Shown here: positions 30,795 to 42,328 of the stretch, piece after piece
Layout of the letters: the number at the start of each line of letters is the position of its first letter
Numbering within the stretch: position 1 is the stretch's first letter
Origin: Caprimulgus europaeus
Taxonomy: Eukaryota; Chordata; Aves; Caprimulgiformes; Caprimulgidae
Length of the DNA: 64,000 nt
Assembly (NCBI GenBank): GCA_907165065.1
Contig: OU015523.1
Span: 42,397,702-42,461,701, forward strand
Direction: 5' to 3'
Made by a program: the position numbers and the translations under genes
Notes under the pieces: generated by a model
The model's input: only the letters and a program-made list of their open reading frames with translations
What the model was told of the DNA's origin: nothing
Database searches by the model: none

Positions 30795-33062
30795 AATATA
30801 AAGCAAGTCCTTTTATAACTGTCAAGTAAAATTCAGATCCCAAGATATTGGTATGGTTCATGATAGAAAAACAAACCAAGTACACGATATAGCTCAAAAT
30901 TTTCTGTGTTCAAGAGAACCAAGAATTTCCAATGGCAATTCCAGTCCCACTCTAAGCTAAATCCTATACAACAGGCTGTTTGCTGTGCAGTTTAAAGAGG
31001 GCAGAGACTGACGCCAGACTAACCAGACAGGTGGCAGTTTTCCAACCAAAATTCTCCAATAAGTGTCTGCGGTTTTACTATTGCTTAAGTCACACAGAAA
31101 AAAATTAAAATAAAATAAGAAGTCCCTCTCTGCCAATTTAATTTATCTGACAAATCTTTAACCTCTTTTTGAACTCATTTGCTCCCTTCCTCTCAAAACT
31201 TTCCCTCTCGCTCCATTAATTCAAACTTACTCGAAATCTTCCTTGTACACAAAAAGCTCTCTTGAAGCATGATACTCCTTTCCTATATACAAAGTATCTT
31301 CCCTTTCCTCTTGCTGTCTCTTTCCTGAGCACACAAGTTCTTTATGTACATTCACTTATAACAAACACAAAGGAACACAGGATACAGTAAAAGCCCAAGT
31401 AACAAACAGGACTATCTCCTTTGAAATAATGGTGAGATGTTTGTATAATTAATTTTGCTCATTAGCAATCATGCAACAATCCATGTCCCTGGACTCGTGC
31501 CTAGTATATGGATATATTTTATGAGGATTATCCATACTAAAAAGAAATTGGGTTAACCATGAGCAAGCATGGCTTGTTACATAATGGTGTGCATTACTGA
31601 TCCTGAAGGCTCTTACATGATCCATGTCATCTTATATGACAACTTCACCTATATACTTTGTGATTAAAGGTCTCTAAGGCATTCATTAAGTAAAGCATTA
31701 AAGCTACCAGAAGTAGCAATGCATCTTCTTATTACATCACTAATAAACAGAAAAAATATGTCTTGTTTTTAAATTCTACTGGGTCAAAACAAAGAATCTG
31801 CTCATTAGTCCATCCAGTCTATGTAACTGAAGCTAAATATTGGGCTTTATTTAGAGGTTTGACAAAATTTCATCTCCTCTTAGCAGAGAGATAGAAACAC
31901 TGATTTACTCCTATTGTGGATGGCCCTCAATTCTACACACAGGCACCACTGAGAAGCATCACCGCCTTTCCTCCTGTAGATGGCAACAGCAGAACCCAGT
32001 GAAAAGTCGTTTTCTGCTGCATAGTATGTCCTGTGCAACAGGCTCCTCTGTTAACAGTACACCCAGCATTTCACAGGGGACACTGGGAAAGATAGCTTCT
32101 TTCCTTGGTGATATGAACAAATTCTCAGCTCAACTGGCAGTTCTGCAAATCAGTGTCAAGTTTGTAGCCTTAACTTTTGCTGGTTTCACAATGTTAAGGT
32201 TAACTCTTATCTCTTGCTTTGGAAGAAGTGGAAACAATAGTGGACTTAATGCTCCCAGGAGCACGATTCCTGCAGTATGCATACTGAAACAGAGATATGG
32301 GAAAGGAGAAATGCTCTTTCAGCCTGCAACAGTCTGCAAAATGTCATGTTGTGCTAAAAGAGCTGATGTGCTCAGAAAAAATCTAATCCATCCTCTATGC
32401 TGCAGTGGAGGAAATGGGCAAGTAGCTCTCCCAGGAGTCCCCAGACAAAGTGCTCCATCACCTGAACCTGTGTCCTAATTCATAAATTAAACTCCAAAAA
32501 GGGGCAAAAGTGTCACCAAGTAAATCAGTCAGAACTGAGCATTAGATTTAAATCTGCTTAGCTTTACTAAGTACAGTTGGTCTTCTAAACAAAAACTTGT
32601 GGAGTTTCTCGTCCCCTCTCCCAGGGTAGCTGGTGAAAGCAGCTCAGGAGTTAACTGTGGTGCTGCTGTAAACACTGCCCTCTCACTATGAAGCTCAATA
32701 TCCCATCTCAGTTTTGTGCTGCTTTGAGACTGTTCCTCAGAGAAACAGCTTGGTCTGCTTCTTGAATAAATAGTAATGTATTCACAACATAGCTGCACAG
32801 CAGGAACTCAAATTCTGCCCAAGTTAAAAATTAAGAAATATTAACAATTTAAAGGAACAAGGGTATTTGGTTAAGTTTTTCACTCCCCGCTCACTCCTCT
32901 CCAAGAGTAAAACAATCAGTTTAACAATCAACTGAGGGAGCAAGATTGTTCATTCTTTCTTCATCAAGTTTGCTCCTTTCCTTCTACTTCCAAAAAAACA
33001 GTATTGCTAAGGCTGTTGATGTAATGGCTTTCCATTTTGAAACAGGATTCCACATTGTTGGG

Positions 33063-33122
33063 TTTTTTTAAAAAAAGGATTTAACTTTTTTTTTAAAAAA
33101 AAGGATAACACTTTTTTTTTTT
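33063..33122 (+). repeat. T/A tract array (T7A7, T9A8, T11)
   Basis: A roughly 24-base imperfect repeat whose unit is a T run, then an A run, then GGAT. It starts 33 bases inside intron 7, downstream of the exon 7 donor on the PHEX strand. Each T-A unit is self-complementary. Confidence 0.93.
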
Positions 33123-33155
33123 AAGTTAGCTTCAATGACACATTAAATTACCCAC

Positions 33156-33272
33156 CTCAGCTATTTTAACTTCCAGTTTTAGAACTGACTTCATATCAGA
33201 TTCGGCTCGTGAAGCATTTGCACCCAGAAGCACTGCTGTATCAACCATGAACTGCAAAAAGGCATCTCGGTA
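33156..33272 (-). CDS. PHEX: PHEX exon 7 (residues ~245-283)
   Basis: 117 bases with acceptor CTTTACAG and a non-canonical but functional-looking donor G|GTGGGT. It translates to [20 protein letters not shown], then [25 protein letters not shown] is typical of PHEX, and NAS is the sequon at human N263. Phase 0 at both ends; length equals human exon 7. The intron just after the donor contains an unusual T/A tract array (33063-33122). Confidence 0.97.
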
Positions 33273-34710
33273 CTGTAAAGAAAAAAAGAGTGAAATGACA
33301 GCTGGACTTGCACTACAGCACATGTGTAGCAGTAGGCCAGAAATGCCCAGCTGTAGCGAGGAGTATAGTGCTTTGTACTTTTATGCCCTAGCAACCAAAG
33401 TTGTACTTTCCCTAACTTGAAAGCGTGCTGTCATCAAGGAGAAAAGGAGGAACAACACTGTAAACATACTGGGCATGACAGATACCTGCTGAGGTTCACA
33501 GAGCATGAATCTCAGGAAATGCAAATGACACTTCGGGATTAGACTGATAACGCTTAGAGCTCTTACAGTGGGATTAGACAATGTGTATGAGTGTACACCA
33601 ATATTTTACACAAACTCATACAGTAATCAGTACAGGACTGAAGAATTACTTACATACAAGTGCAAGCATAGTGGCTGAGAAGAGAGGGAGATAAAGGGAC
33701 ACTCCACAGAGCTCTCTCCTCTATTCCTGCCACGGCACTGCAACACATGTACCTGCTACAGTGCTCTGCTCTGCTCTCCCCGGGCTATCCTAATAAAACA
33801 CATTTTAGTCTCAGCATGTATACACAAATGTTAGCAAAATACTCTGTATGTCATGATACTGTAGTGATTTCTCTGCTACCTCCCCCTCAGCATAATCTTT
33901 CTGAAATTTTGGAGGGATCAAATTGCTTCAAATCCACTTTTCCTAGCCCACAGTCCAACCAAAGCAAAAACATATCCCAATGCATTTCTACCTTTAATCT
34001 TCTAGTGGATACAATTCTTTGTATGCTGGCATCATCTAGTCTGATAGATGCAGCTAAAAAGCCTACTAACCTCTCCGGGAGCTCAAAAGGAAAGCAAAAC
34101 TGGAAAGCATTAATCATTAGCAATGACTTGCCAACCCAAGGGGTTGTTTTCTTTGAGCTTTGGGCTGCGTGTGCTGGATACAGCCCACAGGCCTTCATCA
34201 AGTAAGGGGGGAGAAAAGTATTGCCTTTGTCAAATGTTGATACATTAAAATGTTGATAAACTTCATTGGCTCACAACTGCTGTCCATAGAAAAGTAGCAA
34301 GAAACTAAGCTGTAACAGAGAAATCATAAAGAGAGGAGGAGGAAAGAGGAAATGAATACTTGAAATCTGTTGAGGAACTCTTGTTCCTTTCATTAAATTA
34401 ATTCAGGTTAATTTGATGATGATAACCTGTGGTGGCTCATCCTTCTAGCCTAATTGAGCCCAAGAGGCAGCCTGGATATCAGCTCACTGAGGCAGCCCAT
34501 TCACACAGCAGCTTCTGGGATCCACTTTGTTGAGATTTCTTGAGCATCTTGGCACTTTGTCCACAATCTGGGAACTCCTGGGACCTCCCTTGAGAGATAC
34601 AAAGGCTCCCACTGCCACCAGGTCAGGCGAAGGTAGCTGCTGCTAACCAACTGACCACTGTGCATGAACAAAGGGTGCCCACAGACTCTCATCTAGCTGA
34701 CTCCAGATTA

Positions 34711-34920
34711 CAGAATCATAGAATATGTCAAGTTGGAAGGGACCCATAAGGATCATCAAGTTCAACTCCCTGCTTCCCGCAGGGCTACCTAAAACTAAAT
34801 CTTATGACTAAGAGAGTCATCTAGATGCTTCTTGAACTCTGACAGGCTCGGTGCCATGACCACTTCCCTGAGGAGCCTGTTCCAGTGACCAACCAACCAC
34901 CTCCTCAGTGAAGAAAGATT
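34711..34920 (-). mobile_element. CR1 LINE, 3' end (~210 bp)
   Basis: It starts on the plus strand with CAGAATCATAGAATATGTCA, then AGTTGGAAGGGACCCATAAG and the ATCATCAAGTTCAACTCCCT block. It ends in the region of CCTCCTCAGTGAAGAAAG. It is a PHEX-sense fragment that directly abuts a plus-oriented CR1 beginning at about 34925, so the two are in opposite orientation. Confidence 0.9.
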
Positions 34921-35255
34921 CAAGAGGGTAGAACACCCTTTGAGCCCATGCCAGAGAGAAGCCTACATTAGAACGAGGCCCAGAGCACAGCTGCCAGAGG
35001 TGGTGAATAGATGCAGCAGTTCACAGAGAAAAGGCCAGCAAACTTTGTCTGACACACGCATCCTTAGATATGGTGGTCACACGCCACAGGACATGATCCC
35101 CAGGTACCACTGGTGTAGCTATCCTTTTGTTATTGGACCCCTGGACTCACACAGTGCTTCATAAAGAAGGATGCAGCTCTGCAAGTCTCAGGTTGCAGGG
35201 AGTGCCTGGGGCAGTTGTTGAGAAGCTGTGCTGCCAAATGAAAGAGCTGTGAGAG

Positions 35256-35798
35256 GTGAGCAGACCACACAGTCTCAGAGGGATGAGAAAGATCAATCAG
35301 ATCTTCCCTGAGACCCTGAAGCTTCAAGAGCCTGGACCTTCAACTGCAGCAGAAGAGCAGGAAGAGCCTGTGCCTAGGAAGCTGGAAGGTGGAAACTCCC
35401 ATCACAGTGAAGACTGGAAGTCCACTGTTTTTGTAGATGATGAGGAGCCAGGAGCAGTATCAATTGGAGCACCTCCTGTGCCTGAGCCTGAACCCCTCAG
35501 GACCACTAGAATGAAGATGAAAGCGACAGTGGTAAGAGACTCATTACTGCAAGGGATGGAGGCCCCCACCTGCCAACCCAATTTATCATCTAGGGAGGTT
35601 TGCTGCTTACTGGGGTCTCACATTCAGTGTGCTGTGGAAAGGCTGATGGGGCCTGTTCAGCCCTCTGACTACCATTGCCTGCTGCTCTTCTTGGTAGGCA
35701 CCAGTGCTATTGCGAGGCCTAACTTGGGAAGTATCACGCATGACTACAGGGTTATGGGGACAGAGTTCAAGGGCATGGGGCTCAGGTGGTGTTCTTGA
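35256..35798 (+). pseudogene. CR1 ORF1 remnant (esterase-like domain)
   Basis: A 180-codon open stretch. Its central part VVRDSLLQGMEAPTCQPN, SREVCCLLGSHIQCAVERL and PSDYHCLLLFLVG follows the SGNH/GDSL-like esterase domain of CR1 ORF1 proteins. There the first block normally reads VVGDSLL; here an arginine replaces the glycine. Acidic proline-rich sequence precedes it. The frame is then lost, though similarity continues to about 35930 in other frames. ORF1 of CR1 is thought to act as a nucleic-acid-binding chaperone. This copy is a fossil. Confidence 0.78.
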
Positions 35799-35929
35799 TC
35801 CTGCTGGTGAGGGGCAAGGGCATCAGGACAACTTGATGGATCCTGCAGGTTAACATCTGATTGTGCAGCTGGTATCAGCAGCAGAATTTTTTCTACGATG
35901 ACAGGACCCTTTTTGAGAATTCACAGTGG

Positions 35930-36910
35930 CTAGTGACCTTCCTATCAGTCCTGAGGAAGGTGATGGAGAAAATCCTCCTGAAAACTATTTCAGAACAGTA
36001 GTGAGCATGGATTTATGAAGGAGAAATCACACTTAGCCAAACATCTACAATTATGTAGCTTGGTGGATGAGAGGAGAGCAGTTGTTGTTCACCATGTTAT
36101 TAAGGCTTTCAATATTGCCTTCCGTAACATCTTTGGAGACAAGCTGAAAAAGGAAGGGTTAGAGAAGTGCACAGCAAGGTGGATTGAAAATTATCTGATT
36201 GATCAGACCCAGAGGGCTGTGATCAGCAGCCCAATGTCCATTTGAAGGCCAGTCACTAGTAATATACCCCAGATGTTGACAGCGGGACCAATACTGCTCA
36301 ACTTCTTCATTAATGACCTGAATGCTGGGACAGAGTGCACCCTCAACATGTTTGCTGACAGTACAGAACTGGGAGGAGTGACTGATGCACCAGATGGTTG
36401 TGCTGCCATTCAGAGGGACCTTGACAGGTCCAAGAAATGGGTCAACTGGAATGTCATGACGTTCAACAAGGGGAAGTGCCAGGTCGTGCATCTGGGGAGA
36501 ACTAACCCCAGGAAAGAGCACAGGCTGGTGGCTGACTGGCTAGGAAGCAGCTTTTCAGAAAAACCCCTGGGGGTTCTGGTAGACATAAAGTTGAATGAGA
36601 ACCAGCAATGTGCCCTTGCGGTAAAGGCAGACAACAGTACCCTGGGCTACATTAGATTGAGAGAGGTGATCCTTCCCCTCTACTCAGCATTGGTGTGGCC
36701 ACAGTTGAGTGCTGGGTCCAGTTCATCGTTGTCCAGTACAAGAGATACATGGCTGTGCTGAAGTGCATCAAGCAGAGGGCAACAAAGCTGATTAAGGAAA
36801 CAGAACATCTTTCATGCACTGAAAAGCTGAGAGCTAAGACTGCTCAGCCTAAAGAGATAGCTCAGAGGAATCTCATTCCCATGTGTGAATACCTGATGGG
36901 AAGAAAATAA
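35930..36910 (+). pseudogene. CR1 ORF2 remnant (reverse transcriptase, catalytic motif lost)
   Basis: Recognisable blocks spread over several frames are VLRKVMEKILLKTISEQ, ARWIENYLIDQTQRAVISSP, GPILLNFFINDLNAGTECTL and NMFADSTELGGVTDAPDG. Later blocks are CAAIQRDLDRSKKWVNWN and EVILPLYSALVWPQLS. The polymerase box that should read FADD is FADS, so a metal-binding aspartate is lost. An in-frame stop follows the SSPMSI segment near 36243. The copy cannot encode a functional polymerase. Confidence 0.87.
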
Positions 36911-37408
36911 AGCCAGAGAGCCAGGCTCTTTTCAGTGCTGCCCAGTGACAGAACAAGAAGCAATGGCACAAACTGAAGCACAAAATTTCATCTGAACACA
37001 AGAAAATGCTTTTTCACTGAGAGGGTGGCACAGCTTGCCCAGAGAGGTTGTGGAGTCTTCATCTGCAGAGACATTCAAAACCTGACTGGACACTCTCCTG
37101 GGTAACCTGCTGCAGCTGACCCTGCTTGAATAGAGGGGCTGGACTAGATGACCTCTAGAGGCCCCTTCCAAGAGGGAAGAAAAGCAGGAAGGGCCTCAAA
37201 TCTTACAAAAATTTCATTTGAGAAACTTTGCAAGTGTGTGTGGTAGCAGTGCTTGTGGTGGTACTGTTTTCTTATAGAAAATATCCTGGAAAATCTAAAT
37301 CCAAACAAGCCACAATCCTTTCTCAATTTGGACCTCAACAAAACAAAAGCAGCAATGAAAAAAACTGAAGGGAAAAATGGTCACTTAAAATCTATGAGTA
37401 ATACTTAC

Positions 37409-37477
37409 AGATTTAGCTTCTGTGGTGTTTTCTAGGTAATCTTCTCGAGATGCAAGAGAGAGACTTGCTTGATCGAG
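37409..37477 (-). CDS. PHEX: PHEX exon 6 (residues ~222-244)
   Basis: 69 bases with acceptor TTTTTAACAG and donor T|GTAAGT. It translates to LDQASLSLASREDYLENTTE followed by AKS. NTT is the sequon aligned with human N238. The exon is in phase 0 at both ends and equals human exon 6. It lies only 237 bases from the 3' end of a 2.2-kb CR1 insertion in the downstream intron 6, the closest large insertion to any exon here. Confidence 0.96.
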
Positions 37478-40400
37478 CTGTTAAAAATAGCAAGAAGAAG
37501 CATTTAATAGGTAAGTTAATCAGAATTCAAAGGTAGCCCTAGAAGCAACTTTGGAAGAGTTCATGTTTTTCTGGAAATTATGGTAGATGTGTGTAAATAT
37601 CTAATACATAATACATTGCACCATTGCAGCAGTTCCACAGGATTTCAAAACAACAGAAAAATGCTATGCTGTGCCAACAGACATTACTGAAACCACACTA
37701 CTGTGACCTGGGGAGCCTCAGATGCCCCCTCCAATCTTTAAGTCATCTACTACAGCAAAGAATCACCCACAGGATTTATGGTTCCATTACTGAGTAGGTA
37801 ATGCAATAGAACTAAGTCTACAGGATCAAGCAGTTTGTGCTGATGACCATTCATGCTATACATAAGTCAGGGGCACAGGAGTCACCTTGAGACAAACACT
37901 AGTCTAGTGTATGGATCAAATGCCCATTAGGTGTTGGAGCATGTTAGCTGCCATGTGTCTGGAAGGCATTAGCCTTCTTTGAATGAAACTGAGGTAACAC
38001 TCTTGAGCTTCACCCTAGATCAGTACTGAGTGCTGTAGCGGGCTTTTGGAACAGATGTACTGAAACAGCTGGATACCAGGCACAGAAATTATTGCATGCA
38101 TTACACGGGAAATTGTTATGCCTCCAGTGCATTAGCTAAAGATGTCTGGTAGATCCAGGTGGATCTTTGACTTTCACTTATCTTTTTGATCTAAACATGG
38201 ATCAAATTTGTTGGTCTACAGTAACTCTAATATTGGAATAAGGTTCTCAAGGTAATTTCTAAACCAGTCCTGAAAATTCACTGAGATCTGCACCTAATCT
38301 TCTGAGTGAAATGACTACATGGGAGTATTTGCCCACTTTTTCAAGTTCCTAACCAGGCAAAAATCACTGTGCAGCAGATATCTTAAAATTACTACTGGAA
38401 AATGAGATTTCCCAAAACATTTCAATGCAATCAGGTTAGGTTAAGATACACACACCAAAGCTGAAAACATAATTAAACCAGCTTCTAAACTCTGAATAAG
38501 ACACTGATGGGAACAGAAACAACAGATTCGATGTACTAAAACTATTGTCTTGATGCTGTATTTGCTTTTTAAAAGTCTAGTGAAGAGAGATGGTATTTAT
38601 TCATACTATTTCACATAAGTCCTTTTTAAACCTAAATCCCACACCATTTATATTTCATTTTTCCTATATTTATAAGAATGACCTAAATTAATACAAGTAG
38701 AATCTCAAATGAATGAATAAACGTCATCTTTTCCTCTACTGACTACTGTTCTCAACTTTTAAAATGTACTATAGACAAAACAAAATCCTCCACTAGAAGT
38801 AGAGTAGCTGTGATGCTCAGTGCAACTCTGATTCTTTTAAAGAGAGTATCACCTTCTTTTTTCAGCATATTGAAGCAAAAATAATATACTGTTATGTTTT
38901 GCATATGTGTGTCCTGGTAACAGTTAACTTCGGATGATTTGGTCTATTTCAATTATGTGACTATTGCATGAAATGGTCATCCAAATTTTCCTGGCTTAAG
39001 AGTTAGATTTGACAACCCATTGAAACCAAGAAAGTACAAATATGAGGAATAAACAAAAATGTTTGCTTCAGTCTTCCAGAAAAACGATCATGTTGAATGC
39101 TAAACTAAGTTTTATTTGGATTTTCTACTTTTTTTCTGATCCACTCATGATTTTGCAATGCTGAACAAAAATAATTTTGCAATAGAGCCATTTTCACAAG
39201 CAAATTGAGATACTCTGTGGTACATCTGCTCCTCTGGGAATTTGTTAAAAGATGGTCATAGTAGAATACTGGCTTTTGCATTCTGCAGATCAAGTTCGTA
39301 ATCAAATTAACAGCAACAACAGAATACCCTAAGGAATAATGTGTTATTCATAGCAAGTACTGCTTCAGTTATTTAGATACCTAATTCTTAGGTGCCACTA
39401 AGCTCACTGAGTGAAGATACTGCAGTATAACTCATTTCCAAGAGACCAGCAATAAGGATATAACTACTCAGCCCTTTGCTGACAGGTGACTTGGACTGAA
39501 ATATTATGACAGGAGATACCTAAGTCTCTCTCCTGATCCTATTTTTCTGTTCTTTTACACAGATCTCCAGCCAAAGCACTCCTGACGGGATCTGAGCAGC
39601 ATCTTAGCAGGATGACATCTTTAATACAGCAAACTGTTGATCTGCTGTTGACTTGATTGTTCAGAAAAAATGTACTAGAAATGGGAAAAAGTTACCCTTC
39701 AGTTTTTTACCATTTAAATACCTCAATCAAAAGACATTTTAAAGAACCAACTCTGAATTGACATCCAGTCCAGTACCACCACAGTTAACTGTTGTTTGAT
39801 CCCCAAATACAATGTATTCTTGGCTATATTCCTACAGCTAGCCACGATGCTAGCAACACAAGGATCATAGATCCTATTTTGCTATGATGAATGGCATCAT
39901 AACTTTCTTCTTTATCTCTTCTCTCTGGCCTTCATAAACTATTTTCTTTTAGCAATGGAGGGCTGGTGTACTCTGGCTACTCAGCTCTACTTATTAAACA
40001 ACAGCAATGCATTTGGCCCAGGCACTCAGACTTGCCATGGTGGCATCTCACAGTAATAGTTACAATTCTCTCTGGAGTTTTGTCAGACTACAGTGAGGCG
40101 ATATTTCTCGGGTCTTTTCCCCACTTATCTAAACTGTTGTGTAATGCCATGCACTGTTAACAAACTGGTAATGCTTTGGTCCAAAAGCAATACCATTGCA
40201 GTAAAAAGGTAAATTCTGTATTTCAGGTTTAGAAGTGTTTGGGATACATCTGTGTTGTAAGGTGCTGTATAAGCACAAGATAATGTGTTTCCATCTCAAG
40301 AAAAATAGCTCAATTTCAAAATATCTGCTACTGCTGCACCATTCTTCATCTTCACAGACGAAAAACATACGTCATGCAGCTGATGAGTCATAAGCAGCGC

Positions 40401-40717
40401 CCAAAACACTCCAAGACTGGATATCCACCTCTCTCATTTTCACGCACATAGACCCTGAACACTGGTCCACTGGGAACATATTGTCCCTTTTTTTTGCCAT
40501 TTGAAAGGAGAAAATATCCTGTACAGAAACCCTTTTCAATAGCATGTGGTTCCCAGTGGCTTCTATGTTCCCACAAACTGACACCTATATACATCTCTAA
40601 GTCAGTAGATAATAACAACAATAGAGTGTAAACATTTGGCACATGAACATGTTTTTTTAAAAAAATGAGACCACAAAACACCATGCAAAGCAACTTATTA
40701 AATATACTGTACTGTAC
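37478..40717 (-). other. PHEX: PHEX intron 5 (3,240 bp)
   Basis: GT-AG intron between exons 5 and 6. It is AT-rich unique sequence; no transposon, RNA gene or additional exon was recognised. Confidence 0.9.
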
Positions 40718-40944
40718 CTTCATGATATACCGATTGGAGATTTTGTCATCAGCAGCCACATATAAACGGATGAAGACAGAGTTACTGTATTGACCTCGAA
40801 GAGTTGCCAAGGCTTGGACTAAGCTAAACCTCCTTTCTGACCACAGACCTTCAGGTCCAATGTTGGATTCCAGCACAGGCCAGCGGAAAGGTGAATGCCT
40901 CAGTATACTTAACAGGGGTTTCACGTCAGCTTTTTCAATTTTAT
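40718..40944 (-). CDS. PHEX: PHEX exon 5 (residues ~146-221)
   Basis: 227 bases, the longest exon in the window. The acceptor is ATTTCAG and the donor is G|GTACAG, which is weaker than consensus. The product reads [20 protein letters not shown], then [20 protein letters not shown], then [20 protein letters not shown], then [16 protein letters not shown]. This is the body of the Peptidase_M13_N helical domain, very close to mammalian PHEX around [13 protein letters not shown] and [14 protein letters not shown]. The exon is asymmetric (enters in phase 1, leaves in phase 0), so skipping it would break the frame. Its length equals human exon 5. Confidence 0.98.
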
Positions 40945-42030
40945 CTGAAATGTCAAAGTGTGAGAACTACATTCCAGACAATTCAAATCCAGCAGCAGCC
41001 ACATGAGACAAAAGGATTTATCAGCATTGATCGAGTTCTAGGCAAGACAAAACACAATAACTGAAACCCAAAGCCTCTGCTCTGCCTATGAGCATTGAAG
41101 CACAGGGGTCCGACCCAGTTTTTCTAATCAAGAATAAGAGAGGCAAATCAATTCCTTTCAAAAAAGGCAAAGGTCTGGAATTAAGCCAATTAAAAAAAAA
41201 AAAATTAAAAATCCTCATTTAGGAACTACTATTAAAACTTCACTGCTTCTGAGAGGAGGTTATGGTACATAATCAAAGCTAGAGAGGTCAGCATCTTGTC
41301 ACCAAGACTGCAGGGTGTGCTGTCTCAATTGCTAACGGTCAGTCTCAGGCCGAGAGACGACTTCTTCTCTGGAAGAAAACTGCTCATGAAATAAAATTTG
41401 AAGAAGTACAAAGGGCACTTTGAAGGACAAAGCCGGCTCCCTCCCAACTCGTCATTCACCCGTGCAGCAACATAGAGGTAGTGATGTGTCGCAACCCAGT
41501 ATATGTCACCTTACAACATTTACAAGGTCAGAAAAAGCAACTCACAAATGTGGCTCCCCATTCAAACTTGCTTGGCAACCAGATAAATCTAAAGAGTCCG
41601 CAGCTGCCTATGCCCAGCCCTGTGGAAGTGTTTTGATTAAACGCGTTTAAGGAAAGGTAGAAGGTGCTGAGCAACAGGCTCTTGCAAGTGTCAGTATAAG
41701 AGTTTCATCAAAGGTTTCTTCTGATTTACCGGGCACTACTGCCACACCCCTGGGGCACAGTTTTGGCATCCTTTTACACAGATAAACACCCCTTCACAGT
41801 TCCTGGACAAGCAGAGGTTGCTGTAAAATGTACTTCTTTTGCCTTAACGTATGTCAGTCTTGATAGACAACTCCAGAAACCAGTAGAAAACACTCAGCAT
41901 TCAGCTAAATCTGAATCAGGAAAATCTGTGTGCCTGCACAAGGCTTCACAGAGCTCAGCAGAGACCAAGAGAGCCTGCCTTTATAAACATAAGTAGCATT
42001 TCTGTGTCCTGCTCAAGTCGGGGCACTTAC
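40945..42030 (-). other. PHEX: PHEX intron 4 (1,086 bp)
   Basis: GT-AG intron between exons 4 and 5. Apart from a poly-A tract near 41191-41204 I see no repeat, RNA gene or element. Confidence 0.92.
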
Positions 42031-42117
42031 TCTCATTCATGCAGGATGCATAAAGGATCTTGGCCTTCTGTACAGCTTCACTGTCTCTTCTTTTGCTGAT
42101 GGGTTTCTCAAGCAATG
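42031..42117 (-). CDS. PHEX: PHEX exon 4 (residues ~117-146)
   Basis: 87 bases with acceptor TTTTTTCAG and donor A|GTAAGT. It translates to [20 protein letters not shown] followed by LYASCMNE. The cysteine in YASCMN aligns with human C142, a structural disulfide position. The basic KRRD stretch is also present in the mammalian protein. The exon is symmetric (phase 1 at both ends) and equals human exon 4 in length. It is separated from exon 3 by 17 kb and from exon 5 by only 1.1 kb. Confidence 0.96.
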
Positions 42118-42305
42118 CTGAAAAAAGAAATTACATTTTTTTTTCAATATGCTGGAAAAGGTAGGAACTGTCTGTTTGCTTGCCACAGCATTTGCTTTAA
42201 TCACAGCATTTATTTAATGAAGAATAAAGTTCTTCCACATACATTTTCTTCAGCTGTAATACACACATAAGAGGTATTTGCACCTTTTCCACCCCCAACA
42301 GAGGA

Positions 42306-42328
42306 TTTTTATTTATTTATTTATTTTT
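42306..42328 (+). repeat. (TTTA)n simple repeat
   Basis: A short ATTT-type tetranucleotide run in intron 3, about 190 bases from the exon 4 acceptor. Confidence 0.9.

Larger units (their letters stand above)
29963..33155 (-). other. PHEX: PHEX intron 7 (3,193 bp)
   Basis: GT-AG intron between exons 7 and 8. It contains a short plus-oriented CR1 3' end (30630-30794) and a T/A tract array (33063-33122) just inside the 5' end of the intron. A 159-codon open frame at 31999-32478 on the plus strand has no recognisable domain and is probably chance. Confidence 0.92.
34925..37171 (+). mobile_element. CR1 LINE, long but internally deleted (~2.2 kb)
   Basis: The left part (about 35256-35930) is a decayed CR1 ORF1 with its esterase-like block. 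After about 35930 the sequence jumps into the middle of ORF2 reverse transcriptase and continues to the ORF2 C-terminus and 3' UTR. It ends at GGCCCCTTCCAA without the terminal octamer repeats. The endonuclease and N-terminal polymerase regions are missing. Stops and altered residues show that it is inactive. It lies antisense to PHEX in intron 6, 237 bases from exon 6. The left boundary is uncertain because 34925-35250 is only weakly recognisable. Confidence 0.88.
33273..37408 (-). other. PHEX: PHEX intron 6 (4,136 bp), CR1-rich
   Basis: GT-AG intron between exons 6 and 7. More than half of it is retrotransposon: a short minus-oriented CR1 (34711-34920) directly abuts a long plus-oriented CR1 (about 34925-37171). 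The left 1.4 kb is unique sequence with no recognisable element. Confidence 0.93.

Noticed and set aside
31999-32478. 159-codon plus-strand open frame in PHEX intron 7
   Set aside because: No recognisable domain, mixed composition, no splice-linked partners, and a length possible by chance over 64 kb.
33747-34205. 152-codon plus-strand open frame in intron 6
   Set aside because: No domain or repeat pattern, and it overlaps a 104-codon opposite-strand frame. Treated as chance.
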